Assembly: GCF_030651495.1 (NCBI RefSeq)
Contig: NZ_JAUSFI010000101.1
Location: forward strand, 1 to 64,000
Direction: 5' to 3'
Length of the DNA stretch: 64,000 bases
From: Undibacterium sp.
GTDB lineage: Bacteria; Pseudomonadota; Gammaproteobacteria; Burkholderiales; Burkholderiaceae_D
Shown: positions 17,781 to 26,538 of the stretch, one piece after another
How the letters are laid out: each line of letters opens with the position of its first letter
Numbering within the stretch: the stretch's first letter is position 1
Position numbers and translations under genes: made by a program
Notes under the pieces: model-generated
What the model was told of the DNA's origin: nothing
Database searches by the model: none
What the model saw: only the letters and a program-made list of their open reading frames with translations

Positions 17781-17858
17781 ACAATACGAGCCGAATGACA
17801 GCAAACTAGCAATATAAAAACTCAACAGCAAACCAGCGCCAACAACTCAAATGGCACA

Positions 17859-18785
17859 TTAACTCCCCCGAGGATGATGCTGCGCATGCAACTGTTTCAA
17901 GCGTTCACGCGCTACATGGGTATATATTTGTGTAGTGGAGATGTCAGCATGCCCCAGCAATAGCTGAACCACCCTCAAGTCAGCGCCATGATTCAAGAGA
18001 TGGGTAGCAAAAGCGTGGCGCAAGGTATGCGGTGATAATGGTGTTTCTATTCCGGCCTGACTAGCGTATTTTTTGATGAGTATCCAAAACATCTGTCTGG
18101 TCATGGCACCACCTCTTGCTGTCACAAATAGCGCGTCATCAATCTGCCCTGCCAAGATTGCAGGCCTGGCTTCACGCAGATAGCGCTCTAACCAGGTTCT
18201 GGCGATTTCACCAAATGGTACTAGTCGGGTTTTGTTACCTTTTCCGGTTATGCGCAGTACGCCATCATTGAGACTCATATCGAACGAGCGCAACAACACC
18301 AGTTCAGTGACACGTAGACCGCAGGCATAGAGTAATTCCAGCATGGTGCGGTCGCGCAAACCCAGTGGGGTGTTGTCATCTGGTGCCAATAGCAATACTT
18401 CCACCTGTTTTTCACTCAGGGTTTTTGGTAGCCGATTTGCTTGTTTAGCCGATTTGAGTTTAATGCAAGGGTTGCTGCTGATCTGATTTTGCCGGAACGC
18501 CATTTGATAAAAGCGCTTCAGTACGCTCATGCGGCGATTGGCTGAAGTGGCTTTAGATTCACTGTGTTTTTCCGCCACATAAGAAAAAATGTCCGCGTCG
18601 ATCACTTGATACAGATGCTTTTGATGCGAAATATGCAGCCACTCCGCAAACAAACGCATATCGCGCCGATAGGCTTCTAGTGAATTTTTTGCCAGGCCAT
18701 CTTCCAGCCACAAAGTATCGCAAAATTGGTCTATCTGCGACTGCATCTGCACAGGTAATTCAAGCGCAATATCGCCGGAATTCAC
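17859..18785 (-). CDS. xerD: Site-specific tyrosine recombinase XerD
   Basis: XerD resolves chromosome dimers at dif together with XerC and FtsK. The ~308-residue protein has the N-terminal SAM-like core-binding domain (FCDTLWLEDGLAKNSLEAYR) and the catalytic domain with Arg in YACGLRVTEL, Lys in ITGKGNKTRLVP, and the box SPHTLRHAFATHLLNHGADL with the final Tyr in TTQIYTHV. I take the GTG at 18785, which overlaps the ogt stop as GTGA and has GGAGGG 5 bp upstream; a GTG four codons earlier (18797, with AAGGAG) is possible. Confidence 0.95.
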   Translation of the reverse strand: MNSGDIALELPVQMQSQIDQFCDTLWLEDGLAKNSLEAYRRDMRLFAEWLHISHQKHLYQVIDADIFSYVAEKHSESKATSANRRMSVLKRFYQMAFRQNQISSNPCIKLKSAKQANRLPKTLSEKQVEVLLLAPDDNTPLGLRDRTMLELLYACGLRVTELVLLRSFDMSLNDGVLRITGKGNKTRLVPFGEIARTWLERYLREARPAILAGQIDDALFVTARGGAMTRQMFWILIKKYASQAGIETPLSPHTLRHAFATHLLNHGADLRVVQLLLGHADISTTQIYTHVARERLKQLHAQHHPRGS

Positions 18786-19303
18786 GTTACCCTCCACAAT
18801 AACTCCTTGGTATAACCGTCCACTTCTTCATGTGTAAGTAACCAGCGTTTGATACCGACATAAAAACCGGTCTCATCATCGTGATGAGCAAAACCGCCTA
18901 GTCCGCCAGCGGCTGTCACTCGATGACACGGGATAACTAAAGGATACCAGTTCGCGCCGCATGCTTGCCCGACGGCTCTCGGAGCCGACTGTATGTGTTT
19001 GGCAATCTGCCCGTAGGTGCGGACTTCGCCACGCGGAATAGAAGAAATTGCAGCCCACACTTTTTGCTGAAAGGCGGTTCCGGTTTTTTTAAGCGGAAGC
19101 TTAAAACGGAAATCTGGTTGAGCAATATATTGCTCTATCTGTCTGGCGGCTTTTTCTGCCAGTTTGTCAGTTGGCGCTTTCTCTATAAATCTGGCAGGCA
19201 GATAAACCAGTTCGCTGATCACGGCTGCTTCCGTGCGCACGCCGACAAACCCGAATGGGGCACTGACGATCGCTGAAAATAGCGCACTTTCTTGATCTAA
19301 CAT
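18782..19303 (-). CDS. ogt: Methylated-DNA-[protein]-cysteine S-methyltransferase
   Basis: This suicide enzyme removes alkyl groups from O6-alkylguanine. The C-terminal domain has the DNA-binding Arg region and the active site VIPCHRVTAAGG. The start at 19303 (173 residues) is fixed by a strong Shine-Dalgarno GGGAGGT 3-9 bp upstream; longer in-frame readings run into the terminator at 19343-19375. It is co-transcribed with xerD through a 4-bp (GTGA) overlap. The protein has the small N-terminal domain common in Ogt-type enzymes and no AraC-like Ada domain. Confidence 0.93.
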   Translation of the reverse strand: MLDQESALFSAIVSAPFGFVGVRTEAAVISELVYLPARFIEKAPTDKLAEKAARQIEQYIAQPDFRFKLPLKKTGTAFQQKVWAAISSIPRGEVRTYGQIAKHIQSAPRAVGQACGANWYPLVIPCHRVTAAGGLGGFAHHDDETGFYVGIKRWLLTHEEVDGYTKELLWRVT

Positions 19304-19342
19304 GATACCTCCCGCCATTAAATTTACGCTATCGTGCATACC

Positions 19343-19375
19343 AAAGAAAAAAGGCGCATCCAAGGATGCGCCTTT
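19343..19375 (-). terminator. Strong intrinsic terminator just upstream of ogt
   Basis: A 12-bp perfect stem (19350-19361 with 19364-19375, arm AAAGGCGCATCC) is followed on the minus strand by TTTTTTCTTT. It lies 40 bp before the ogt start and about 160 bp downstream of the promoter-like site at 19544-19572, so it either ends a small RNA or attenuates ogt-xerD. Confidence 0.88.
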
Positions 19376-19537
19376 AAAACATCTTTCGCGTTTTTGGCTG
19401 TTTAGGTTTATTTAACATAAGCCTCAGCTTGTAATAAAACGCGCGTCTCCTCAGTGTGTTCGGTATTGATACCGCTTATTATTGCACTACCGCCTTAAAA
19501 TTTCTGAGCATTACTTTTGTCCTGCAAACTTCGATCT
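19343..19537 (-). ncRNA. Candidate small RNA or attenuation leader upstream of ogt-xerD
   Basis: The unit is defined by a sigma70-like promoter at its 5' side and an intrinsic terminator at its 3' side, giving a predicted transcript of about 195 nt. I could not match it to 6S, tmRNA, 4.5S or RNase P RNA. It contains a 14-codon Lys-rich reading frame (19418-19374, MLNKPKQPKTRKMF) preceded by GAGG, with its stop codon touching the terminator stem. This arrangement suits either a small RNA or a leader controlling ogt-xerD. Confidence 0.4.
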
Positions 19538-19543
19538 GGCAAG

Positions 19544-19572
19544 AATATAGCATGCAAATTGGCGACTTTCAA
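19544..19572 (-). promoter_or_regulatory. Sigma70-type promoter for the leader/small RNA before ogt
   Basis: On the minus strand TTGAAA (19572-19567) and TATATT (19549-19544) are separated by exactly 17 bp, with a C/T-G-like extended element absent. Four or five of six bases match consensus in each box. It points towards ogt-xerD across the terminator at 19343-19375. Confidence 0.65.
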
Positions 19573-19679
19573 AACCAAATTCAGAAAAAGTACGATGTGT
19601 TGCATATATGTAAAAACTCTACATTTTTATAAAAACGTGCTAGGCAATATATATTTATCAAAATTTTTCTATTCTACAA

Positions 19680-19718
19680 ATTAAAATCACCTCAATTAAT
19701 CAATCCAAATGAAGTGAT
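19680..19718 (-). terminator. Terminator of the dctPQM operon
   Basis: ATCACTTCA (19718-19710) pairs with TGAGGTGAT (19694-19686) on the minus-strand RNA with one G-U pair, followed by TTTTAATTT. It lies 10 bp beyond the dctM stop. Confidence 0.65.
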
Positions 19719-19727
19719 CTCCAAATT

Positions 19728-21008
19728 TTATTTGTAAATTAATTGTGGCAGCCAGGTTGAAATAAAGGGAACGTAGGTAATCAACAGCAAGAACCCCAGC
19801 ATCGTCAACAGCCATGGCATAACCGCAATGGTCAACTCAGTAATGCCCATTTTAGTAATGCCGGAAGCCACATACAAATTGAGTCCGACTGGAGGATGGC
19901 ACATACCGACTTCCATATTTACTACCATAATGATACCGAAATGGACCGGATCGATACCCAGTTTCATCGCTACCGGGAACAAGATAGGTGCCATGATTAA
20001 GACGATGGAGGACGGCTCCATCACATTGCCTGCCAGCAGCAACAAGACATTCACGACCAGCAAAAAGCTAATCACACCAAAGCCTTTACCCAAAATCCAG
20101 CCCGCCATTGCCTGTGGAATGTTTTCGCTGGTCATCAGGAAAGAGAACAGCATTGCGTTGGTGATAATGTACAAAAGCATGGCTGACATCGCCGCTGAAT
20201 CAAGCAGCACCTTGGGTACTTTTTTCAACGTCATATCTTTGTAGACAAACACCGCCACGACAAAGGCATAGACGGCAGCGACGGCGGCGGCCTCGGTCGG
20301 GGTGAACATACCAGAGTAAATTCCGCCCATCACGATCACGATCAACAGCAAGCCCCAGGCACTTTTGCGGAAAGCGACCCAGCGTTCAGCCCAGCTGGCT
20401 TTCGGCAAACGGGGATAATTATGCTTGCGTGCTAAAAACCAGGTGGTTAATCCGAGCAAGAATGCCAGCAACAATCCCGGTACCACACCTGCCATAAACA
20501 ACTGTCCAACCGAAGTATTGGTCGAGACCGAATACATCACCATCACGATGGAAGGCGGGATTAAAATACCCAGGGCACCGGAAGTAGTCACGACACCCGC
20601 GCCAAAACCTTTGGGATAACCTTGCTTCACCATGGCTGGCATGATGATGGAGCCGATCGCCACCACTGTCGCCGGGGACGAACCAGATACGGCAGCGAAC
20701 AAGGCGCACGCCATCACCCCCGCCAACGCCAAGCCACCATGCCAATGACCGACCATAGATGCGGCAAAATTAATCATGCGCCGCGCCACACCGCCATGCG
20801 TCAGAAAATTGCCGGCCAGAATAAAGAACGGAATCGCCATGATCTCGAATTTCTCGATACCGGTAAAAAGTTTCAGTGCCACCGATTCGATCGGCACCGT
20901 GGTCATGGTAAATAAAAAACCCAGTACGGTCAGACCGAGCGAAATCGAGATCGGCATGCCGGTCAGCATCAGCGCCAGTAGCAATACAAAAATAATCGCC
21001 GCGTTCAT
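19728..21008 (-). CDS. dctM: TRAP transporter large permease (DctM)
   Basis: DctM is the ion-coupled membrane component of TRAP carriers, here most likely for C4-dicarboxylates. The 426-residue protein is almost entirely hydrophobic, with about 12 membrane segments, and carries family features such as AIPFFILAGNFLTHGGVARR, VAAVSGSSPATVVAIGSI-type sequence and GALGILIPPSIVMVMYSV. It overlaps dctQ by 4 bp (ATGA). The operon order P-Q-M and the divergent dctSR support the substrate assignment. Confidence 0.95.
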   Translation of the reverse strand: MNAAIIFVLLLALMLTGMPISISLGLTVLGFLFTMTTVPIESVALKLFTGIEKFEIMAIPFFILAGNFLTHGGVARRMINFAASMVGHWHGGLALAGVMACALFAAVSGSSPATVVAIGSIIMPAMVKQGYPKGFGAGVVTTSGALGILIPPSIVMVMYSVSTNTSVGQLFMAGVVPGLLLAFLLGLTTWFLARKHNYPRLPKASWAERWVAFRKSAWGLLLIVIVMGGIYSGMFTPTEAAAVAAVYAFVVAVFVYKDMTLKKVPKVLLDSAAMSAMLLYIITNAMLFSFLMTSENIPQAMAGWILGKGFGVISFLLVVNVLLLLAGNVMEPSSIVLIMAPILFPVAMKLGIDPVHFGIIMVVNMEVGMCHPPVGLNLYVASGITKMGITELTIAVMPWLLTMLGFLLLITYVPFISTWLPQLIYK

Positions 21009-21556
21009 GCTTTCACCTCATCGTCCAGACCTTCAACATGGGAGTGATCATGCTTGGGTAATTCACCGGTTTTGATAAAAGCCCAAGTCACTTGCAAGAA
21101 ACGAAAACACATCAAGTAAGAGCCGAGCGGCACGGCCAGATATACCCACCACATCGGGATTTCCAGATCCGCAGAAGTTTGATCGGTATGGGCAATATCC
21201 CAGACGAAGCTGGCGCCCAGTGTACCAATAATGCCAGTGAACAAAGCACCTGCCAACAAACCAAAAATCACGAATTGATTACGCCGGGCCGGTGGCAGTT
21301 TATTGATCAATACATCAACACCCACATGGATGCCTGTACGTACGCCATAAGCGGCACCAAACTTAGCCATCCAAACGAACATATAAATGGTCAGCTCTTG
21401 CGCCCAGCTGGTATTAATTTTGATCAGCGCCTCTTGCACACCGGGAATGGCAAATCCTGATAAATACCGGTGCAATACCGCGATAAAAGTGACGATGGTG
21501 GCCGCCCCCATCAAACTGGCGATCAGCCACTCTTCCAAATGGTCGAGAAATTTCAT
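21005..21556 (-). CDS. dctQ: TRAP transporter small permease (DctQ)
   Basis: DctQ (183 residues from 21556) is the four-helix small membrane subunit that partners DctM. The start MKFLDHLEEWLIASLMGAAT has AGGAGAC just upstream; an earlier in-frame ATG at 21601 would lie inside the intercistronic hairpin and is rejected. Hydrophobic segments around residues 10-35, 50-70, 90-115 and 130-155 fit the family, as does SFVWDIAHTDQTSADLEIP near the third loop. It sits between dctP and dctM. Confidence 0.93.
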   Translation of the reverse strand: MKFLDHLEEWLIASLMGAATIVTFIAVLHRYLSGFAIPGVQEALIKINTSWAQELTIYMFVWMAKFGAAYGVRTGIHVGVDVLINKLPPARRNQFVIFGLLAGALFTGIIGTLGASFVWDIAHTDQTSADLEIPMWWVYLAVPLGSYLMCFRFLQVTWAFIKTGELPKHDHSHVEGLDDEVKA

Positions 21557-21580
21557 TTTGTCTCCTGCGTGTCGTCCCAT

Positions 21581-21620
21581 TAAAACAACGCCCGTCTGCA
21601 AACTGGCAAACGGGCGTTGT
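21581..21620 (-). terminator. Intercistronic attenuator between dctP and dctQ
   Basis: An 11-bp perfect stem ACAACGCCCGT / ACGGGCGTTGT (21585-21595 with 21610-21620) is followed on the minus strand by TTTTAAT. It lies 17 bp after the dctP stop. Partial termination here would make more binding protein than permease, as in many binding-protein operons. Confidence 0.75.
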
Positions 21621-21637
21621 CTGAATAACGACGTTTA

Positions 21638-22642
21638 TTATTTATAGCCGAGTGCCAAGGCTTCTTTATTCACATTAGCGATCAGCTCTTTGCCGATGCG
21701 ACCTTCCATCTCTTTTTGTACTGGCAACAAAGTTTTACGCCATTCGGCACGCTCTTTGTCATTCAGCATGTAGACCGTCGTTTTACCGGATTTCTTGACC
21801 GCTTCCAGCGCATTGTCATTCTCTTGCTGAGCGATCGCATTGGCGTATTTGGTCGCCGCTTTCATCGCACCATCCAATTCATTACGAATATCGGCAGGCA
21901 GACCGTCCCAGAATTTTTTATTTACAATCACTGCATAGCCCAGATAACCATGGTTCGTTACGGTGACGTGTTTTTGTACTTCATGCATTTTTTGTGTGTA
22001 TAGATTCGATGGCGGATTCTCGGTACCATCGACGACACCGGTTTGCAAAGCTTGGTAGACTTCAGAGAAAGCCAGAACCTGAGGGTTCGCACCCAAGGCG
22101 CGCATCTGTGCATCGAGCACTTTAGACGACTGGATACGCAGCTTCATCCCTTTCAAATCAGTCGGCAGATGCAGTGGCTTATTGGCTGACATCACCTTAA
22201 AGCCGTTATCCCAAAAGCCCAGACCGACGATACCCTTAGATTCCAGTTTTTTCATCAGGTCTTTACCGATTTGCCCTTCGGTCACGCGATATAACACTTC
22301 CTTGCTAGGAAAAATATACGGCAAATCGAACACTTCAAATTCTTTCACGCCCAAAGGGCCAAATTTGGCCAGCGAAGGCGCCAGCATTTGTACCGCACCA
22401 AGCTGCAAGGCTTCTAATTCTTCTTTGTCCTTGTACAAGGTGCTGTTCGGGTACAGCTCGACTTTGACGCGACCTTTGGTGGCCTTTTCTGCCAGTTCTT
22501 TAAAGCGCTCGGCCGCCTTCCCTTTGGGCGTATCGCTGGCAACGACGTGACTAAATTTAATAACAATAGGTGCCTGGGCCAACGCAGCGCCGCTCATTAC
22601 AGAAGCGGCCAGCAAGGAAAATAGTAAAGACTTGAGTTTCAT
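21638..22642 (-). CDS. dctP: TRAP transporter solute-binding protein (DctP)
   Basis: DctP is the periplasmic C4-dicarboxylate-binding subunit. The 334-residue precursor starts at 22642 (GGAGAT 6 bp upstream) with signal peptide MKLKSLLFSLLAASVMSGAA then LAQA. The mature part contains IKFSHVVASDTPKGKAAERF, the TRAP signature around GMKLRIQSSKVLDAQMRALG with the substrate-binding arginine, and VVDGTENPPSNLYTQKMHEV. It is divergent from the sensor gene dctS, as is usual when the operon is controlled by that two-component system. Confidence 0.95.
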   Translation of the reverse strand: MKLKSLLFSLLAASVMSGAALAQAPIVIKFSHVVASDTPKGKAAERFKELAEKATKGRVKVELYPNSTLYKDKEELEALQLGAVQMLAPSLAKFGPLGVKEFEVFDLPYIFPSKEVLYRVTEGQIGKDLMKKLESKGIVGLGFWDNGFKVMSANKPLHLPTDLKGMKLRIQSSKVLDAQMRALGANPQVLAFSEVYQALQTGVVDGTENPPSNLYTQKMHEVQKHVTVTNHGYLGYAVIVNKKFWDGLPADIRNELDGAMKAATKYANAIAQQENDNALEAVKKSGKTTVYMLNDKERAEWRKTLLPVQKEMEGRIGKELIANVNKEALALGYK

Positions 22643-22764
22643 CTGTATCTCCATTTTATAAAATATGCCTGAAGTATTCCGAATAAATTTATTATAAACA
22701 ACTGTGGAAAACCACAACTGACAATTAATCATCGACGTGACGGGCATTACAGTAAACTACAATA

Positions 22765-24792
22765 ATGATGCTCAATCCCCCTAAAACCCAGCGTTGGTCT
22801 AGCCAGAAATGGCGCTGGCTGATCCCCATCCTACTGTTGCTGATGTTCCTGGCGACCTTGATCTGGCTTCCATGGCAGGCACAGCGGATGGAAGCCAATG
22901 AACGTCAAGAGCAATTGATCGCAGATACCTTGTGGGTAGAGCAGGCGATCCAGTTTCAGCTTGGCCGCAACGAAGAAATACTCCGGCTAATTGGTAACGA
23001 CATTGTGCATGAGCGACTGTCCCCCAGTCTGGCGACAGACCGATTTCGCCAGTTATTAAACAGCAACCATGAAATTTTGCGCATCGTCTGGTTTGATGAG
23101 CATGACTCCGTCATCAGTTCGACCTCAGAATTGGCGCATCCCGCCAAAGACTATGCCCTCCCCTCGCACCTGGAATCGAATCGAATCGAGTCAATTCGCA
23201 TTGAAGCCGATAACAAAACCCGCTGCCTGCCGCCAGCGCTGGAAGCCGGCAGCAAGAACGCCTATTTACTCAGTTGCCAAATCCCCTTAATCAAAGAAAA
23301 TCAGCGCCATGGCAACATCGTCGTCAGCTATCGCCTGCAAGGTATATTAGAAGAGATGGCGCCTTGGTGGTTTGCCCAGGACAATCAAATCTCCTTGCTT
23401 GATTCGGATGACAAAGTGCTTGCCGAGCGCGCCGCCGCTGGCCCGGGGAAAAGTTTTTATACGCACAACCGTGCCCTTGAGCTAGACGGTGTCACTCTGA
23501 CGCTGCGCACCAATAGCAACAAGAGCGAGCCCAAGCTACTGGCCAATCTGCTGGTGCTGTCGGTGGTGTTATTGTCACTCGGCTTACTCTGGAGCCTGAT
23601 CGCCTTGTGGCGCGATATTAATCGCCGCCTTGCCGCAGAAGGTGCCTTGCGACAGCAGGTGGCTTTTCGCACGGCCATGGAAAACTCGCTGATCACGGGT
23701 TTGCGTGCGCGCGATATGGAGGGCCGCCTGACCTACGTCAATCCTTCGTTTTGTAAAATGATAGGCCATCCGGCCGACCAGGTGATCGGCCGGATACCAC
23801 CCATGCCCTACTGGGCACCCGAGGCGTTTGAAGAATACCAAGAACGTTTTACCAAAATGTTATCTGGCTCGGTGCCGTCTAAAGGTTTTGAAACCATCTA
23901 TCAGCGCGCCAACGGCGAACGTTTTCCGGTACTCATTTATGAATCCCCCTTAGTTAACGAGCATGGCAAGCAAACTGGCTGGATGAGTTCTATCCTCGAC
24001 ATCTCCGAACTCAAAAATGCGCAAGAACTGACCCGTCAACAACAAGAAAAACTGCATGCTAGCGCCCGTCTCGCCACCATGGGAGAAATCGCCTCGATGC
24101 TGGCACACGAATTGAACCAACCTTTGGCGGCCATCTCCAGTTACACCGCTGGCGCCATTAATCTGATCCAGAGCGGCAACGTGGATCTTACGTTATTGCA
24201 AAGTGCGCTAGAAAAAGCCAATGTACAGGCGCAAAGAGCCGGCCACATTATCCGTAGCGTGCACAACTTCGTTAAAAAGACCGAGCCGAGGCGCGAGCAG
24301 GTCAATATCGTCAACCTGATCCACAGTGCCTTGCCTTTGGTCGAATTACAGGCACAGGTCTCGAATGTTCAGGTGCAATGCCAATTGGCAGAAGATCTGC
24401 CCGACGTATTGGCCGACAAGGTTTTGCTGGAACAAGTACTACTCAACTTGACCCGCAACGCCATTGAAGCCATGCTGTCATGCCCGCCAGAACAAAGACA
24501 ACTGCGCATCGTTGCCAGCCGAGAGCCCATAATAGGGCTAACGACAGGGCTAACGACAGGGGCGGCCAGCGTACAGATTCAAGTCATCGACACCGGACAT
24601 GGCATTACGGAAGAGACCGCCAAACAATTGTTTTCACCATTTTTTTCCACCAAATCGAGTGGCATGGGAATGGGTTTAAACATTTGCCGCACCGCGATTG
24701 AGTTCCACGGCGGTACGCTTGATCACCAGAATAACCCCGCTGGCGGGACTATTTTTAGATTTTCATTACCGGCAATTAATACAACACCATAA
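22765..24792 (+). CDS. dctS: C4-dicarboxylate sensor histidine kinase (DctS/DctB-like)
   Basis: The 675-residue membrane kinase has a first TM at about 18-38, a periplasmic sensor region to about 260, a second TM (LANLLVLSVVLLSLGLLWSL), a PAS domain (about 300-415), the HisKA phospho-acceptor His in MLAHELNQPLAAISSYTAGA and an HATPase domain with DTGHGITEE and SSGMGMGLNICR. It probably senses dicarboxylates and phosphorylates the adjacent DctR to activate dctPQM. A 12-bp tandem duplication (about 24536-24559) encodes GLTTGLTT in the ATPase domain, a likely surface loop. Confidence 0.92.
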   Translation: MMLNPPKTQRWSSQKWRWLIPILLLLMFLATLIWLPWQAQRMEANERQEQLIADTLWVEQAIQFQLGRNEEILRLIGNDIVHERLSPSLATDRFRQLLNSNHEILRIVWFDEHDSVISSTSELAHPAKDYALPSHLESNRIESIRIEADNKTRCLPPALEAGSKNAYLLSCQIPLIKENQRHGNIVVSYRLQGILEEMAPWWFAQDNQISLLDSDDKVLAERAAAGPGKSFYTHNRALELDGVTLTLRTNSNKSEPKLLANLLVLSVVLLSLGLLWSLIALWRDINRRLAAEGALRQQVAFRTAMENSLITGLRARDMEGRLTYVNPSFCKMIGHPADQVIGRIPPMPYWAPEAFEEYQERFTKMLSGSVPSKGFETIYQRANGERFPVLIYESPLVNEHGKQTGWMSSILDISELKNAQELTRQQQEKLHASARLATMGEIASMLAHELNQPLAAISSYTAGAINLIQSGNVDLTLLQSALEKANVQAQRAGHIIRSVHNFVKKTEPRREQVNIVNLIHSALPLVELQAQVSNVQVQCQLAEDLPDVLADKVLLEQVLLNLTRNAIEAMLSCPPEQRQLRIVASREPIIGLTTGLTTGAASVQIQVIDTGHGITEETAKQLFSPFFSTKSSGMGMGLNICRTAIEFHGGTLDHQNNPAGGTIFRFSLPAINTTP

Positions 24793-24827
24793 GTGCGATC
24801 AAATTCGCCATAGACCAGGAGACGACC

Positions 24828-25418
24828 ATGTTACATATAGTTGACGATGAAGATGTCATCAGGGATGCACTTGCCTGGCTAGCGCGCTCACGCAATATTT
24901 CGACCACCTGTTACGACAGTGGCGAAAAATTTCTCGCCACCTTAGAACGTACGATTAAATACGACCCTGAAGGCGACTGTTTACTACTCGACGTACGTAT
25001 GCCAGGACTCAGCGGCACCACCTTATTTGACACCCTGACCGCCAGGCAATTGACGCGTCGCTTACCGGTCATTTTTTTGACCGGTCACGGCGACGTACCG
25101 ATGGCGGTTGATACGTTAAAACGCGGCGCGTTTGATTTTTTTGAAAAACCGTTTAACGATAACAATCTGATGGACCGGGTACAAGAAGCCTTGGCGCAAT
25201 CCCGCGAAGCTGGTGCGCTGGCAGCGATCCACGAAAGACTGGCCACGCTGTCGGCCCGTGAACGGGAAGTGCTCGACCTGATTTTACTCGGCAAGATGAA
25301 CAAAGTCATCGCCGACCAGCTCGGCATCAGCATGCGTACCGTAGAGGTACACCGTGCGCATATTTTTGACAAAATGAAGGTGAAAACGGCCGTCGAGCTA
25401 GCCGGCTTGCTGAAATAA
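24828..25418 (+). CDS. dctR: C4-dicarboxylate response regulator (FixJ/LuxR type, DctR-like)
   Basis: The 196-residue regulator has a receiver domain (1-120) with acidic pocket VDDED and phospho-acceptor Asp55 in LLLDVRMPG, and a LuxR/FixJ helix-turn-helix (about 135-196) with LSAREREVLDLILLGKMNKV and QLGISMRTVEVHRAHI. It lies 35 bp after dctS with a GGAG-type ribosome binding site (caggagacgaccATG). It most likely activates the divergent dctPQM operon. Confidence 0.93.
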   Translation: MLHIVDDEDVIRDALAWLARSRNISTTCYDSGEKFLATLERTIKYDPEGDCLLLDVRMPGLSGTTLFDTLTARQLTRRLPVIFLTGHGDVPMAVDTLKRGAFDFFEKPFNDNNLMDRVQEALAQSREAGALAAIHERLATLSAREREVLDLILLGKMNKVIADQLGISMRTVEVHRAHIFDKMKVKTAVELAGLLK

Positions 25419-25432
25419 GTGCGGCGCAACCG

Positions 25433-25901
25433 TTATTTTTCTGCCACCGAAGCAATCGCCGTCTGCTGATACAGCAAAAACATCTCCAGCGTCATCTCTA
25501 TGACTTGCTGTTGCTGCGCCTCATTGAGCTGCGCTTGCCCCATCGCGACCTGAGGCCAGAATGCCATCGATTTTAACTGTCCCTGCAATAAGGCGCCGAT
25601 CAGTACCGGGTCACCGGGCTTTAACTTACCATCGGCTTGCGCGGCCCTGATCCAGCTTGCGATGCCCTCTTCCGGCTGACTCAAGCGCTCCACCATCTCT
25701 CTGGCGCGATCGGGCGCGTGGATGGTAGCTGCCACGGCGACCCTGGCTAAGTCGATAAAATCCGGATCGCATAACATGCGCATCTTGCGCTGCAAAAACT
25801 CGAGTAACTGCGCCCTGATAGTGCGCTCGCCCTGGTACTTCAGTTCCGCCTGCGCGGCACTGTTGTCCCACAACTGCATCAGGATCGTCGCGAACATCGC
25901 A
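25433..25901 (-). pseudogene. TetR/AcrR-type regulator, 5'-truncated remnant
   Basis: The minus strand encodes about 155 residues typical of the ligand-binding part of AefR-like TetR regulators, from MFATILMQLWDNSAAQAELK through LARVAVAATIHAPDRAREMV to the stop at 25433. The helix-turn-helix and the lead-in (normally ending GSKEALF) are missing: reading upstream of about 25901 gives the complement of the neighbouring hydrolase gene. The broken end abuts the broken end of that gene, so a deletion took both 5' parts and their shared promoter. It cannot bind DNA as it stands. Confidence 0.75.
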
Positions 25902-26489
25902 TGGGGCGTAGAGCGCGCCAAAGTGCAGCAGCTCGATTGGTGGCAGAGCGCAGTCGTACATGACATCCGCTTTGTCGCCACGCCTTCGCAGCATTTTTCC
26001 GGCCGCGGCGTGAACGACAGAAACAAGACCCTGTGGGCCTCTTGGGCGATCCTGGAGCAGGATCTGCGGATTTTCTTTAGCGGCGATTCTGGCTATTTTG
26101 ACGGATTCAAACAGATCGGCGATAGCTACGGCCCATTTGATCTGACCCTGATAGAAACCGGCGCCTATGACCAGCACTGGCCGGACGTACACATGCAACC
26201 GGAGGAGTCCCTGCAGGCGCATCTGGATTTACGCGGCCAGCACTTGCTGCCGATCCATAACGGCACCTTTGACCTGTCCATGCATGCCTGGTACGAGCCG
26301 TTTAACCGCATCGTCCATTTAGCCACCCAAGGCGGGGTATCCATCAGTACCCCGCAAATGGGCGAAGCGGTCGACATGACACAGCCGCATGCAGGCAGCC
26401 GCTGGTGGCTGCACCCGGAAGCAAGCGCCGAATTAGGCGCAGTGCCAATCGCAGGCAACGCGATGGTCAGCAGTGCTGAGCGGGCGTAA
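25899..26489 (+). pseudogene. MBL-fold metallo-hydrolase (UlaG/NAPE-PLD-like), 5'-truncated remnant
   Basis: From about 25899 the plus strand reads WGVERAKVQQLDWWQSAVV, then ATPSQHFSGRG, FFSGDSGYFDGFKQIGD, and a C-terminal helix region ending at 26489. This is the back two-thirds of a beta-lactamase-fold hydrolase of the UlaG/NAPE-PLD group. The N-terminal part with the HxHxDH zinc motif is absent, and upstream of 25899 the frame runs antisense through the TetR remnant. It should be inactive. It was presumably the divergent target of the TetR regulator. Confidence 0.75.
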
Positions 26490-26538
26490 ACCCGGCACCC
26501 GCGCCTGCTATTTTTAAATATTAAAAAAACAATAGCCC

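Noticed and set aside
19343-19537. 6S RNA or tmRNA assignment of the unit before ogt
   Set aside because: The ends do not pair as in 6S RNA and no tRNA-like domain or tag reading frame of tmRNA is seen.
25626-26222. 198-codon minus-strand frame across the TetR/MBL junction
   Set aside because: It is a different frame crossing two recognisable remnants; no domain match.
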